A stretch of 64,000 bases of DNA. It comes from Petunia secreta (Eukaryota; Streptophyta; Magnoliopsida; Solanales; Solanaceae). The stretch's first letter is position 1. Each line of letters begins with the position of its first letter. Positions 42,301 through 55,660 of this stretch are shown piece after piece. The stretch spans positions 12,976,001 to 13,040,000 of the forward strand of contig JARKIP010000064.1 in the NCBI GenBank assembly GCA_029990175.1, written 5' to 3'. The notes beneath the pieces were generated by a model. It saw only the letters and a program-made list of their open reading frames with translations. It ran no database searches and was not told the origin of the DNA. Made by a program: the position numbers and the translations under genes.

Positions 42301-44518
42301 TGTTGACACCCAATTTTGTCCCGAAATTTTCAATTAACGTCTAATTATGTTTAAAATAAGGTTAATTTTTAGAATAAATTAAGTTCATAATTTTAACGAA
42401 AAAAGGCTGCAATCGTTCTTCATTTTAAGTCTTAGCTTGATTACGCAATAGGCATTTCAAATTTTCCTAGCCCAATTCTAAAAACCTCACCCTCACCCCC
42501 TATAAAATCTAAAACCCTAGCCACACCCACTATTCATTATCACCTTCCTCATCAAAAAAGCCCTAACACACACTATTCATTCATCTTCCTCACAAAAACC
42601 CTCCCCTCCTTTACACCTTACAACATACCCATTACACCATACACATACCCATCACACCATCATTTTTCTCCTTAAAAAAACACAAATCAGAAACAGGGGA
42701 AACACCCACACCAACAGATCTGTCTCAACACCTATACATACCCACACACGCATAAAGGGGTTAGGGAGGCGGGTCAGTGGTAAAACCAGCCACCACCACC
42801 GGAGTTTGGCCGGAAAACATTGTGGTCGGTCATCCCTTTGCTTCTTGTCTTGATTTCTGTAGTTTGGAGTGTTAAAGAAGCAGAGAGGAGGGTCGCAGCG
42901 ACGCCGTTGTTGCTCACCGGAGTGATGGTTGGTGTCGTTCCCCTCCTCGATTCTGATTGTGGTGCTGATCTCTATATTATTCGTTCCTGTTTTTGGAAGA
43001 TTTTGATACAGATATCATCTTGGTTTTCTGTTTGGTCGTTGTTCCGTTCACTGTTGTCGTCGCTTGCCTTTCCGGAGAAGTCGTTTTTCCGGTTACCTGT
43101 TTATGCTACAGATCTTCGTTTTACCCATTTTTTATATAGATTTGGTTGATCTGTTTGACCCGTTGGGGGGTATTTATGAATTTCCTCTGTTGATTTTTCG
43201 GATTCTGAATATGGGGTTATTTATTACTTTACTGCGATTGACTTATATGTTAGTTGCGATTATTCCCTTGTGAAACTACTATGTCGTTGTTGTTATGATT
43301 GGGCACTGTTGACTATATTTTCTTGAGAATTTTGAAGCTCCTGACATTGATTTGGCTGTTACCACTTGAAAAGTTTATGGGAATGCCCATTTCTGAGGAT
43401 TGCTAAAATTGATGTTGAACAGATGCTATACCATTGGTTGACCACGTTTGGTCTTTACTGAACGGATACTACACTGCTGTGTTACTAGCCTATGAAAATA
43501 AGTATTGAATTTGAGGCGTACGGACTTATTTGAACAAGATACTACATGGCCAATGAAAAAATACATATATTGAGGCATCGAGATTGATTTGAACATGATA
43601 GTACGCTTGAACGGTCCCGTCCCCGTGTCCCTAAAGGAAATAGGCGATGATGAATGTATGAATTTAATACAAAGCAAGTCGAATAGAGTGGTGGATTTGG
43701 TACTTGGCATGGCAACCGGCCCGGGCTCCGTATTTGCAGCCACACCAAAATTCCGAGCCTCTACTCGACACGCCATACAAACCTGAGCCTAAATTTTACA
43801 AAATAAAACCCCATTACTATTATTACTTTATTATTATTTTATTTTCATTAGTTATTACACTTTATTATCATACTAATCCACTCCATTTTGTTTGTTTTGC
43901 CAGGTACATTTGATTGAATGAATATGTCGCTCCCGGGTTCTGCCTTTTAACTTATTCTCATTATTTATGTAGTTAGACTTAATAGAATTTATACAATTTA
44001 TTTGCAGAATGATTAGTCAATGAACCTTTGATTATATGATTATTTGATTGTTTTCTTTGCTTTTATGTTCATTATCCTTATTTTGGAGTTGTTATTTAAG
44101 TATTACAAATTGGGGCCATCTTAGCAAATACGTGCAAGTAAAAAATATTTTTGGAAATAAGCTTTTATTCGATTAATTATTCTCATTATTTTTACTATTA
44201 TTATTTATTACCATTTTTAATAATTCTTTCGCAAGAAAAGCGCACTTGTAAATATTTGGAAACCTGTCGGATTAACCGTATTTAACGGAATTTCGAAAGT
44301 GCATTAAAAACCTTCTTTCGAAATTAGCAAAACCTCTTACTTAGAATCTCTGAAAGAAAGACCGTCTGTTTATAAAAATGGAGTTTTGCACGCATTTGTT
44401 AATTTGGTTCCCTATTTTCCTTAAATTGGGTGGCGATTCCAAAAACTCCAAAAGAATTAGTCCATTCAGTTGATATTCCGGAATTTATCCTTTTCGGGGT
44501 AATTTCTGGGGTTCAACA
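42301..44518 (+). mobile_element. 5' LTR of element 3
   Basis: 2218 bp, TGTTGACACCCAATTTTG to GGGTTCAACA. TATA box TATAAAAT at 42501-42508 followed by CTAAAACCCTAGCC. Open stretches inside (for example 42820-43149) are repeated in the 3' LTR and are not credible genes. Confidence 0.95.
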
Positions 44519-44521
44519 GCA

Positions 44522-44538
44522 TGGCGACTCTGTTGGGG
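44522..44538 (+). other. Primer binding site of element 3 (tRNA-Arg type)
   Basis: TGGCGACTCTGTTGGGG three bases after the LTR end; nearly the PBS of element 1. Confidence 0.85.
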
Positions 44539-47491
44539 AGCAATAAAGGTTTTGACCATAAAGGTTTCCAATTATTTGCAACTAGCATGCTTAATTTATT
44601 TTGCTTTATTATATCTGTTTGTTTGTGTGTCACGGAAAGCATGTCACTACACCCTTATTTGTGCACATATATAAACTGGCATTCCGTTCATATTTCCCCC
44701 ACTCCTGGGAACCTTTTGTATTCTCACTCAAATATCCGCCGGGTGCGCTCATGCACACCCGCACTTTCTTCCACTAAAGAACTCTGTGACGAGTTGGTAC
44801 ACCGGCAGCCATCGTAGGAGTAATTCGACTGCGAGACCGCTTGCCACTCACCTGTTAGCCTCAACCGTTGTCCCACTCTTAATATGAGCTTTAGGAGCAT
44901 GCATGCATTTACACTTTTGTCTGGACCCGGTCCTTGGAACCGTCTCCACAGTTAGGAAACCCCCCTTACGTCAACTGGTTTTTGAAACCCAGCGACAATG
45001 CATATTATGTGCTGTGTGATAACGAATCCTCAGTCCTAACCGTGTTTTGAGCATAATCAGATTTAGAATTTTGTCTCCCATTTTGTCTTTTAGGTTAAAA
45101 ATGGAAGAATTTAGTAGAATGTGGTCATATCAGTCCATATAGAATTTGACATCATAGTGCAGAATTTTGTGAACAAGACAGAATTGTAGTCCGGGGAAAG
45201 TTAGGCAGATTTGGTTGGTTTGTATTTTGGAGATGGCCTGGTGTAGTAAGATCTAACGGGCAAAGCCCCTGGTGTCTTTAAAAGGATCAGTGGGGTCCCT
45301 CTCATGAATGGCTTTGCGTGTGTGCATGCCTATGTTGACTGTCATGCTGCATTCATGATAAATGAAGTATGTTTGTCGCATACTAGGAGAGTGAAGCCCC
45401 TATGTCTATAAATGACCAATGGGGTCCCTCCTTGAAGACCAGTGCGGTCTTGGCTACCTAGGAAACTGAGAGGCTTGATTAAAGCCGAGGACCAGTGAGG
45501 AGCCCTATAAACAAGGTCTGTGAGCCTTGCAAAACCTAGGAAGCTGAGAGGCTTGTCCAAAGCCAAGGACCAGTGAGGTTTTATTTGTAAAAAGTCAATT
45601 GGAACCTTTTATGATTTGCAGTCTGACATTTTGAAGGCAGTTGGAAATCTCACCCCTGGATGTTGTGAAATAATTGGGAGTTGTGCTTGGAGGAGCGTTG
45701 ATGTTTGCAAAAGGTATAGAGGTGTGTTTCGGGTTTAGGCATTTGGGTTTAGAATTTTGTGCAGATGTTGTGGAGAGCATGAGCTGTGTTAAAATTTCGA
45801 GTTGATACCAACTTTTGGAAGTTAGTTGGGATAACGGGATTGCAGTGTCGAGGCAGAGAGCTGATTATTATCAATTATTGTTATTATTTATTGCTTACTC
45901 TAAATCTGAATTGCTCAGAACTGGCATGAGCTATTTTTCGTTACCACTTGTTTGCACGATTAGGCTTCCCTCTAGCAAAGAGGCACCTTGTAGGGTAGGA
46001 CGCGTTTGCATATTTATTTACGCTCAACTACTTGTGATTGTCACATGTTAATTGCCTGCCTTGCTTTGCTCAAAATGCGTTAAATACTAGGTGTTGTTTG
46101 CTTGTGTGCAATCTTATGAATGACATGCAAACTAACATAGTTACCCTTTGAGGTTTCTTTGTTTTGTTTATTTCTCTAGCAGAAGTTTGATTTTTAAGAG
46201 AGGTTGACCATGCAAATCATATAAGATTCAAGATCTGATTGATGGTAGACGCTCTAGCTTGTGAACGATGCAATACCAGAAGCTAATGACATTGTTTGAA
46301 AGAACTTGACGATTGAACTTAGTAGCATTATTTTCAATTTTAATTCAGATTGAGGCCTTGAATTGCATTGTACTTTAAAGCTTATGTTAATCTGAATCAA
46401 CTCATTTCGAATTATGAAAGTTGAAATAAAATGCATCGCATTCTTATTATATTATTTACTCTTGCATTTGTTTCTGTTTCAAAACTAAAATTGATAAACC
46501 TGCCAAAGCTTTGCTTGTAACGTATGGCAAAGCAACTGAATAAATTGAAAGTGATGCACTGAAAAGTTATTGTCTGTGCTCTTTGGATATCGCAATACTG
46601 TTAGAACTTCAACTGGGGCAGCTTTTATTTGTTGGTATATGGCATTGAAGAAATGATGCAGAACTACGCACGGTCTAATTCCCAAGGAGGGATACGTAGG
46701 CTCCCCCATCGGGCTCGACCCTTTAGCATTTAAATTTTTATTTTTTTCCGAGAAGGACAACTGGGGCAATTTTTGCAAAACGAGTTAGAGATGCGAAAGA
46801 TAATAACTGGGGCAGAATTTTGCAAGAAGCAGCGTTGGTTAGTAAAGGTGAATTGGCAAGAACTCTGTAATCGGCTAAGCGAATAGTGCAAAGTCTATGA
46901 CAAAGGACGATCAGTTTGTTTTAAAATATGTTACAAGTTTAAGTCAAGGCAAAATTTTCAAAATACATCTTTGACTTCATTTGCATGCTTGCTTTACTTA
47001 CTGCATTGCATTAAATTAATTTACTCTTGCCTCTATTTTTTTTTTTTTTTCAAAACTCCTATGCCATTAAGTTCATGAGCCAAGTTTCTGAACATGATTC
47101 GCAAATGCAAGTCCGGGGAAGACAAGGAAACAACAGTAGCAGCAGCAACAAGATCAAGATCAAGATCAAGAACATGAAAGCTTGCAATGAAAGGATCATT
47201 TGCACTATGGATGAACAATTTATGGAACATGCATTCAAAGTTGCCTTGCAGATTGCGTCGCATTACCTTTTTCATGACTTAAAGCGTTATGCTTTGCCAT
47301 GAGTTATTGCCGAACGGGCGGCATTTCTACCTCTATGATTTTCATTCCCAAATAAGCAATGAAACCGAGGCATGCGTTATATTTTCAAATCACGCCAAAA
47401 TAAGCATTGCTTTATTTTTAATTGACAATCCACTCAAGGCCATCATTGCCCGATTGTCTCGCCAATTGATTTATCAACTGGCTATTATACT
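44539..47491 (+). other. Internal region of element 3, left part
   Basis: No gene recognised. 45455-45580 carries a duplicated block of period about 78 (CCTAGGAAACTGAGAGGCTT, then AGGACCAGTGAGG). Non-coding motifs shared with element 1: AACTGGGGCA near 46612, 46760 and 46807, and GGATACGTAGGC near 46690. A T run lies at 47038-47050. Confidence 0.6.
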
Positions 47492-48731
47492 TAGGGGTGG
47501 GCATAAAATCCGAAAACCGAAAAACCGAACCGAACCAAATTAATTCGGTTTTTCGGGTTCGAAATTTCGGTAATTCGGAGCATAATTCGGTGTAAAATTT
47601 CAGTTTTTCGGAATTTCGGTTCGGAATTCGGTTTTGAAGTGTCAAATTCCGGAACACCGAAATTTCGAATTTTTTTTAAATATACATATTTAAAATATAT
47701 ACAATTCTAATTATTTAATTCAAACTCAAACCCAATCCTCCTTTGTAGGAAACTCAGTATGTCTTAATACGTCATTTCTTTTAACAATTTCTCTCTATCA
47801 TCCAAAGTTGGTTATACTTTTCTTCACCGTGTTCATCGATTTGCATGATTCAAACTATATATGATGCAGTTACAGTTATCAAGTGATTTTACTAAATTAC
47901 TTGGCTTTTCAGTAATAGTTCTTGATAGTTTTCTTACTCATAATAGGATTTTGTTTCGGAAGGTTGTTGCTAATATATTTTGGACACTTATTCATTTGTA
48001 GTTTGTTTCTTACACTTATTAATTCAGTAGCCATTGGTGTAATTGAAGAACAATATGTTAAAAAGGTCGAATGTAATTGTAAACAATATACTTTATTACT
48101 TAAGTGATAATGAGCACGCTTGATCCATTCCTGTGATATCAATTATTTGAGTTGTTAATGTAAGATGATTTACCCATTTCGTGTCTATATTTTCATTACT
48201 TCTTAAATTTCATGTTTCCCCATACTTGCAATTTTTCTTTTAATGGTGTATTTGATAAATTCCATTCCTCAATGAGGATTGATTGAGGAAGCTCACAAGT
48301 TTAGATAAAGCAAAAAAGCTTCACCCAACTTGAAGGCTGTGGTTTATGCAGGTTGTTTCTCATTGTTGGAGTAGTTTATACTTTATGCTTAGTTCTATGA
48401 TAGTCAAGAGTTAATCGGTAAATGAAGATGTTTATAATATTACAAATTTTCCCTTATTATAAATTCCTTTTGACCTTAGCTCTGTACCAAGTTATGTTTT
48501 TTGACTCAATGTAAATGTGTTTATCTTCTGTAAGTTTGAAAGGATCGTGCGATGAAATTCCGAATTATAAAACCGAAACCATACCGAACAAACCGAACCG
48601 AATTACGTAAAACCGAACTGAACCGAATAAATTTCGGTTTGGTATTTGGTATCAATATTTAAGTACCAAAAACCAAAATTCCGAATTTAAAAATATCGAT
48701 ACCGAACCGAAATTCCAAACGCCCACCCCTA
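47492..48731. mobile_element. hAT-like non-autonomous element inside element 3
   Basis: 1240 bp. The left end TAGGGGTGGGC is repeated inverted at the right (GCCCACCCCTA). Flanks ATTATACT (47484-47491) and ATTGTACT (48732-48739) form an 8-bp duplication with one mismatch. Subterminal regions are packed with ACCGAAC / TTCGGTT words in opposite orientation at the two ends, the pattern of hAT transposase-binding repeats. The interior is AT-rich with no transposase ORF. Confidence 0.88.
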
Positions 48732-49116
48732 ATTGTACTGATTACATTTCCGCATTGCTTTGCTTTGCACTTGCTTTAAATTATGCCTTTGTATTTGCTT
48801 TAAATTAATACCTTGTTTTACTTTTTCAGGTCAACCATCAGTTTCTCGAAGATTATTCGCCTTGTCGCATATGCACCGCAAATCTATTCTTTCTTTTTTA
48901 TTATAGCCTTTGCTTTATTATTCACTCGTTTTCAAACACATTTACTTTAAATTTGCAGGAATTGAACACCAGATTCAATAGGAACTGAAGGCAGCATTCA
49001 ACACTTTGCATCACTATCAATACAAGCAACACGACCCGGTTTTGCTTATTTGTTTTGCGTTATCTTGCCTTAACTAATCCAATTTGCAACTTTGTTTCGC
49101 AGGCTGCTATCAAATT

Positions 49117-49215
49117 TGGTCTCGTTCATCTTATAATTGAACGTTTTGGGCTCGTTCGCCTTATAAATGAACGTTTTGGGCCCGTTCGCTTTATAAATAA
49201 ACAATTCGGGTTCAT
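49117..49215 (+). repeat. 30-bp tandem repeat, first cluster
   Basis: CTCGTTC or its variants begin at 49120, 49150, 49180 and 49210 (last diverged). Unit: CTCGTTCGCCTTATAAATGA then ACGTTTTGGG. Confidence 0.85.
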
Positions 49216-49561
49216 CCACCTGTAAATAGGATATGCAGGTTTTTCCAAGTTGCGCTAGGACATCGGATGCTTCATGACCCGACGCCTCATTGCTTTATCA
49301 ATTGAATGGAGCACATTCCGAGATTGCATCATAGACTACCTCTTCATGATTTAAAGCATTATGCTTTGTCATGGTTTATTGCAGAAATGCGGCATTTCTA
49401 CCTCCTATAATTCTTGCAAGTTGTTAAACATATCCATTTCATTTCTATTTCGCTATGAGAACACTTACTAAATTTTGATTGTTGTGATTTGCAGATATTG
49501 CTAAGTTTGAAGAAGCACATGCATTAATGAATTTTGTGTCTTTTGCTTTATCTTATGATTT

Positions 49562-49695
49562 GTGCTCGTTCATCTTATGATTGAACGTTTTGGGCTCGTT
49601 CGCTTGTGCTCGTTCGCCTTATAATTGAACGTTTTAGGCTCATTCGCCTTATAATTGAATGTTTTGGGCTCGTTCGCATTATAAATGAACGTTAT
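49562..49695 (+). repeat. 30-bp tandem repeat, second cluster
   Basis: Same unit as at 49117, with starts near 49565, 49594, 49609, 49639 and 49669; the 15-bp step at 49594-49609 is a truncated unit. The array ends where the nested element starts. Confidence 0.85.
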
Positions 49696-49699
49696 GTTA

Positions 49700-52435
49700 T
49701 GACATGACCCAGAATCCGGCTAGGCCATGCGGGCACCAAACATCCACCCCTAGACCCATCGGGCGAACCCTTACCAATTAAATTAGGAAAATAAATATAA
49801 TTCAATTCATAAATAAGAACAAGACTAAAAAAATACTAACATACTGATACCTCTAAGATGTACAAAAGAAATTACAGCTGACTACCCAATATACTAGGTT
49901 TAGGACTATCCAGACCAGATATCTAAGAGTACAAAATAAGACAGATACCTCCTGAAGGGAGCAAAATGCAACTGAAATAATGAACAATAAACTGGTGGCC
50001 ATCCGAAATAAAAGCCGGCTCACCCTGACAGCTGAAGTCGTCTTCGCTCCTTTACAACGTGGCAAACTAAATCCTGGAGCAAACCTGAACGAAATAGATA
50101 GACAAAAAATAAACAACAAAAGAGGGTGAGTCAAAATGACTCAATAAGTGGGGCAGACTAGCCACCTCAAAGAATAGGATAGCTAGCCAGGGAGAAAAGA
50201 AATAGATAGACCAAATTCCTCTTATTTAAATTATAAAAAGGCAGAGCCAGATAATAATCGGAAACACGTAAGAAACTATAAACTCAACCAAGGATGTCAG
50301 CCAGAAACATATCAACAAATAAGCAATGCACATATAAGCAGAACATCAGTCATGTATCGCAAGTCTACACAATGGTATGAATTGAGATGAAATGAAATGT
50401 GATGCAAATGGTCACATGTGCCCGTAATCCCATCCCGAAGCGGAATACTCCTGCATTCGAGGGGAATCCAATCTGATAACCAACTGGAGCGGAATACTCC
50501 TGCTCCTGGGGCGGAATACTCCTGCACCCGATATAATATAAACCAGAGGTGGAATACTCCTGCACTCTCCTGGGGCGGAATACTCCTGCACCCGATATAA
50601 TGTAAAGCTGAGGCAGAATACTCCTGCACTCAATATCTGACATAAGAGCGGAATACTCCTGCTCCTAGGGCGGAATCCTCCTACCCTCAATATAATACAA
50701 TGGAGCGGAATCCTCCTGCTCCTGGGGCGAAATACTCCTGCACCCAATATGATATGCAGTGTAATGTATATAAATGACATATAATGCATATGAATGAGAT
50801 GTGATGTAATAATAACCTTTCACCGGCGCAGGACTCTAGTCGACAGCCGGGAAGTAGATGTCAACTCACAGCCAGGGTACGATGCTCAAATCCTCAATGC
50901 AATACCAACAATAGGACATAATAGATAATATACAATGTAAATCCAATTTATTAACATTCTCTAAAAAAGGTACTATTAATAACCCCGCAGGTACTGAAAC
51001 CATTAAAAGAACACCCAATAATTTATTGGGCACTGTACGAAGTATCTACTTTAAGTTAGAGCTCGTGGTTGCTTCGAGTCGGCGTCCTCCCGGAGGTCTA
51101 GCCGGTGCCGATTGACAGAAATGCCGGCCGGAATTCAAAGAAGGAAGGAGGCAAAGCAAGGCTGACTGAACAAAGGGAGCAGGCTGGATACTATCAAAGC
51201 TAAGGCATAATGAGTACGCTTATCGACAGCTACACACGTAAGGAATACGTGGTAGAAAATCCACGAGGCCAGGTGCCTCCAAAGAAATGGATATAAACAC
51301 TTACCTCTTCCAAGAGTAAGTATGACTAATCGAAAACCGCTTTATTCTTTGGTTTCTTTGCCAAACGATCTCACTCTATTCAATAAGCAGAAAAATATAT
51401 CAATTTAGGCTAAAGGCTTCATTCCTCACATCTTAGGGCAATCCGGTTAGGAACCTGATACCCTATTTGCATACGCAATATGCAGGTCAGGCCTATGTAC
51501 GGGTTCAAAGTCACATAACCAAACCCTAAATAAATTACATTTATATGTTGCCCATAACTCACTGAGTACGAATATATAATCAATTCCATTATCGGGGTCC
51601 AATTGACCCTTTAAACCATTAGTTGAACTTATTAAAACGATGTCTAATATCCCAATTTTTACCGTTACAATATATTCAAACACACGTAATAAACTCAAAT
51701 AATGCATTAACATCATTACCTGAATGTTTTGAGGTAAAAATTCTATCTTTTTCGGGCTTCTTTTTCCATTTTCTGGCATTTTTTATTTTGTTTTCTAACT
51801 GTGCCCCTGTTTCTCGTTTTGCTTCTGCTTTTTTTTGTATACTACTCTAAAACTGCCTCGTCCTTAGCTTTAGCTAAGGACCCACCGCCCATCTTGTTTC
51901 TTTTCTTTCTTTTTCCTTTTTGTCCTTTTCTCTTCTTTTTTTTTAATTTTATTTTCTTTACGCGACGAAAATTAAAACAGTACCCTGTGATATTCGAAAT
52001 AATTCCAAATTTTGTATAGCAGTTATACAAAATATACGTAACATACTCGTGAAGGCAGATCTCAAATTGGACTCCCGAAACTCAAGATGTGATTTTAAAT
52101 AGAAAAAGTCAAATTATTTACCTTTCAGCATATTAGCGGAAACTAGCCGAACGACATCGAAATTCACTTTCGAAAAATTACAAAAATCAAAAATAATCAT
52201 ACGAACCTAACGGCGCTTTCTGATTTCGAATCGGAGCTCATTCGGCCAAACCGAGCTCGAAAATCTCTTTTTAATATTTATCGCAAACTGAAACCTTCTT
52301 CCGATGCCTACCAAACGAAGTCTGATTTAGCTCAAATTTTACAGACATGTCCTAATGGACATTACGAATATTTTAAAATTATCGGCATGCCAATCGGAGT
52401 CCTAACTTCTGAAACGACTGATCAAGGTCGTTTCA
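49700..52435 (-). mobile_element. Left (3') LTR of the nested gypsy element
   Basis: 2736 bp; minus strand TGAAACGACC to GGGTCATGTCA. Longer than its partner because it retains about 250 bp (about 50949-51195) missing from the right copy and has more copies of the CGGAATACTCCTGC repeat. Confidence 0.88.
50424..50745. repeat. Minisatellite with GCGGAATACTCCTGC core in the left LTR
   Basis: The core recurs about ten or more times at variable spacing, alternating with CACCCGATATAATRTAA and CTCCTGGGG linkers. It generates long spurious open frames on the minus strand. Confidence 0.9.
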
Positions 52436-52448
52436 TTCTCCTCCACTT
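52436..52448 (-). other. Polypurine tract of the nested gypsy element
   Basis: Minus strand AAGTGGAGGAGAA immediately before the LTR start TGAAAC. Confidence 0.75.
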
Positions 52449-53309
52449 AAACTCTCGTTCGTCCTCGAACGAGCCTAAGTTAAAAGAAAAATTCACACAC
52501 ATAACAAAAGAACTTGCACGACCTTTATAAGCTACTCCACGGACCTTATCTCTTTATTACAGGATCAGAATTATATTACGCACATCGTACTTTTGGAATA
52601 AAATATATCTGGATAATATGATAATACCATTGCACAGCTTATTCTGACTAAGTTGATCCTTCCTCGATCACGAGAAGAGAGTTTTACCTTTTCGAAACAA
52701 AGATATACTAAACTCTGGATGGATTAACATGATTCAGCCGAGAATCACCTCTTCGATATACCTTTCGATATAGAACAGGTCGATAGAATTAAGAATTAGC
52801 TCACGCTTGATGCAATAGGGGGAGCTTTTGAAGTACCTTGTCACTACACACTATAGAAGATTTAATGCAAGCAATATTATTTTTACGAACGCGCTATGCA
52901 ACATCTCAGTTAATGTTAGTGTTGTTCCGCAAGCTCCTTGTGGGAATGTAGTTACTCATATCCTAATGTATGTCAAAAGTTCATCTGAATAGGGTCTATC
53001 ATATAAGGATAAGGATCATGCAAATACTACTGGATAGTATGATGCAGACCAGGAATGATCTTCAAACTGAACATCTGCTTCAGGGTATTGTCTTTGAGTT
53101 GGAAATATATTGACTTGAAAAAGTAAAAATAAAAGAGACATGTAGTTGGACCATGAGCTGAGACAGAATACCAGCAACAACGTTGATTACATGAGCACTT
53201 ATAATGCTAAAGTAACTTCTCAAAGAGTTGAGATGTGAAAGAGATATACATACCAATGATGGATTTTCGACAAGCTGCACTAGACCGTTAACTCTAAATT
53301 TCCATGAAG

Positions 53310-53620
53310 TAAAACAACGTCAGTATGAGGATCCAGTTCTAGTTGAATATAGATAGATAGCCAGAAGAAAAATGGACTCACCATACACGGTTACTACTGA
53401 CGGTGTTTTCATATATAAAGATAGACTTTATGTTCCTGATATTGCAGATTTACATGGACAGATTATGATAGAGGCACATTATTCCAAATACACTGTTCAT
53501 CCAGGTTCGTCTAAGATGTACCATGATCTTGAGCAGATTTATTAGTGGGATGGAATGAAGTGTGACATAGCAGAATTTGTGGCTCAATGTTCTAATTAAC
53601 AGCAAGTTAAAATCATGTCA
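53310..53620 (+). pseudogene. Integrase zinc-finger fragment, opposite to the nested element
   Basis: Plus-strand translation gives YEDPVLVEYR, VTTDGVFIYKDRLYVPDIAD, then HYSKYTVHPGSSKMYHDL, a stop, WDGMKCDIAEFVAQC and a stop before QQVK. This is the HHCC finger region of a Tekay/Del-type chromovirus integrase. It lies on the strand opposite to the LTRs, PBS and gag remnant, so the internal region has been rearranged or received an inverted fragment. Confidence 0.8.
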
Positions 53621-55369
53621 TCTTTCCAGACTTTATGCTTTCAGCAGATAGGTACGTATATATGATCAGGTTGCCAGCTTATCTCTGTCATTAATAGATT
53701 ATTAGTGGGTTTAGCAGTGATCGACACTCATTGTAGGTTTCTGTCGTGTCCTAGGTTGGGTCGTGAGAAAAGTGGTATCAACACCTCGGAGATTTAGTAT
53801 TATCATTCAGTATTTGGAGGAAGACTCCTCCACTAAAAGCACAAACTCATGCAGCCATTTGAATAGGAATAACCATCCTCACACAGTCTGCTGGACTAAA
53901 GAAGATTTAGCTAAAAGCTGAACGTAGGTAGACCTAAGCTACCAACTACCCTCTCGAGTTGCCAAACAGCTGCAACTCTCGAGTTCACAACTCCATACCT
54001 TTGCTGTAAACACCACCGCCTGATGGATGGCACTTCTATATAAAAATTTCGGCAGAGTTTCTCCTGAAACTGGATGATCCGCAAAACAGAACCAGCGCTA
54101 TACTATACACGGGAATGGATACCCGGATAAACTAATATCCAAAACAATAATATGCTTACCCGACTACAATAACACATACTCTGGCTCAACACAGTGAACG
54201 TCACAAGCGGCTACCAATCGCCCAAGCTCACTAGTGCTGGACGAAGAAGAAATGGAAATGGATCGAGGATAGAAATAATTAGAGCTTCAGGAAGTTCATC
54301 TTCTTATTTTCTTGGCTACCAAAGCTAGACTATTTCCGAGTCAGGCTAACCAAAGAATCAAAATTGAAGAAATAGACATTAAATAAGCTTTATGGAATGA
54401 CATCTATGCCAATTTAGCCTCCCAATAAGAAGGTGACAATTTGCCAGAAAATCCTTTTATAACTAAGACAAGCTCATAGAATAACTTGACTGTACTAGCG
54501 TTTTGAACCAAGATGAAATACGTAGATCGAATATTACTTACTAATCACTTTGCACCGGAAGAAATGATAACACTTTCTGATGGTGACGAACTAGAATCCC
54601 ATCATCCAACCAACACGAAATTCCGAGAAGAGAGATAAACTGATTTGATATAATAAGAGAAGGTGGAACAACAAGATGCCAGGCAGACAATACCGACACT
54701 TACTGCCAAATCTCTCACATTTAAACTAGAAAAATTAGTAAGGTCTCACAAATGCCAGGAATAAATCATACCAGAAGCTCGCCCCTCTACCGCAACCGAT
54801 TCTTGATAGAAACAATTTCTAATGAACCCATGGTAAGATAAACGAAGTCCAAACTTATCGGAATAATCAAATCTTACAAACATATAATGGAAGAAGGAAT
54901 ACATGGGTGTACTACACCGGATACCTCAGCATCTTGCCAGACTGACAGTTCATCAAACTGCCTCTGCAGCTGAGCTGAGCCACTACCTTGGTAATCACCT
55001 TCTGAAGAACCATTGCCACCAAGCTCTCAACCTCTACTGGATGGTGGCATTTCTCTGGCTGATTGAGATCTAAATGAAATCTCCTGCGACTGCGCAGATG
55101 CCGAATAACGAGAGAAAAGACGACTTCCTACTTGTCGGAGTAAGGAAAAATCTTCAAAGGATAGTCAGACTCACGACAATGATAACAGGAAAACTCCTCA
55201 AAGGATAATCAGACTCACGACAATGATAACACCTTTTCACTGACTATAGGAGCTGGACAGATTGTTGATAGCTACAAAGAGAAAGCTGAGTCTAATCTTG
55301 ATGAACTACCCGCACACTCTGAGAATCGCGCTCTACAAGCTGAGATAACCTGGAAGGTGACCTCCCAAA
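53621..55369. other. Degenerate interior of the nested gypsy element
   Basis: No convincing ORF. 55150-55235 holds a direct duplication (CAAAGGATARTCAGACTCAC then GACAATGATAACA). On the minus strand fragments such as QLQRQFDELSV suggest the linker after gag, but with stops. Confidence 0.5.
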
Positions 55370-55660
55370 ATAATCAGAACTCTTACCTCCAAATGAGGTA
55401 CCATGGTTACCCACTAGGGCCACGGGATCTCTTGCTCTCCCGCTCTAACTTATGGTATGCCTCGTACCTCTGAGCAATATTAATAACAACATCAACTGAA
55501 ATCTCGACCTCAATCTCTCGAGCCACCTGGGATCTCAAGGAAAAAGAAAGGTCATCAATAAATCTTTGAATCTCTCGAAAGGCTCATGGACTAGTTCTAA
55601 TGCATATTCAGTCATTCTATAGAATTCAATCTCATATTCTGAAACACCAACAGGCTAACC
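55370..55660 (-). pseudogene. gag remnant of the nested gypsy element
   Basis: Minus strand: EYEIEFYRMTEYALELV, a frame change, then SLRSQVAREIEVEISVDVV and AQRYEAYHKLERESKR. The SLRSQVAREIE block is typical of plant Tekay/Del-like gag proteins. Stops and shifts make it non-functional. Confidence 0.75.

Larger units (their letters stand above)
48740..49699 (+). other. Internal region of element 3, middle part
   Basis: No gene. Contains two clusters of a 30-bp tandem repeat (see 49117-49215 and 49562-49695), the second cut by the nested gypsy element. Confidence 0.6.

Noticed and set aside
42820..43149. 109-codon open frame repeated at 60371-60667
   Set aside because: Present in both LTRs of element 3, not conserved as a protein (the copies differ by shifts), so treated as LTR sequence.
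43426..43776. 116-codon minus-strand frame repeated at 60986-61315
   Set aside because: Also LTR sequence present twice; no recognisable domain.
50312..50789. Minus-strand frames rich in AGVFRPRSRSIPL
   Set aside because: Read-through of the GCGGAATACTCCTGC minisatellite.
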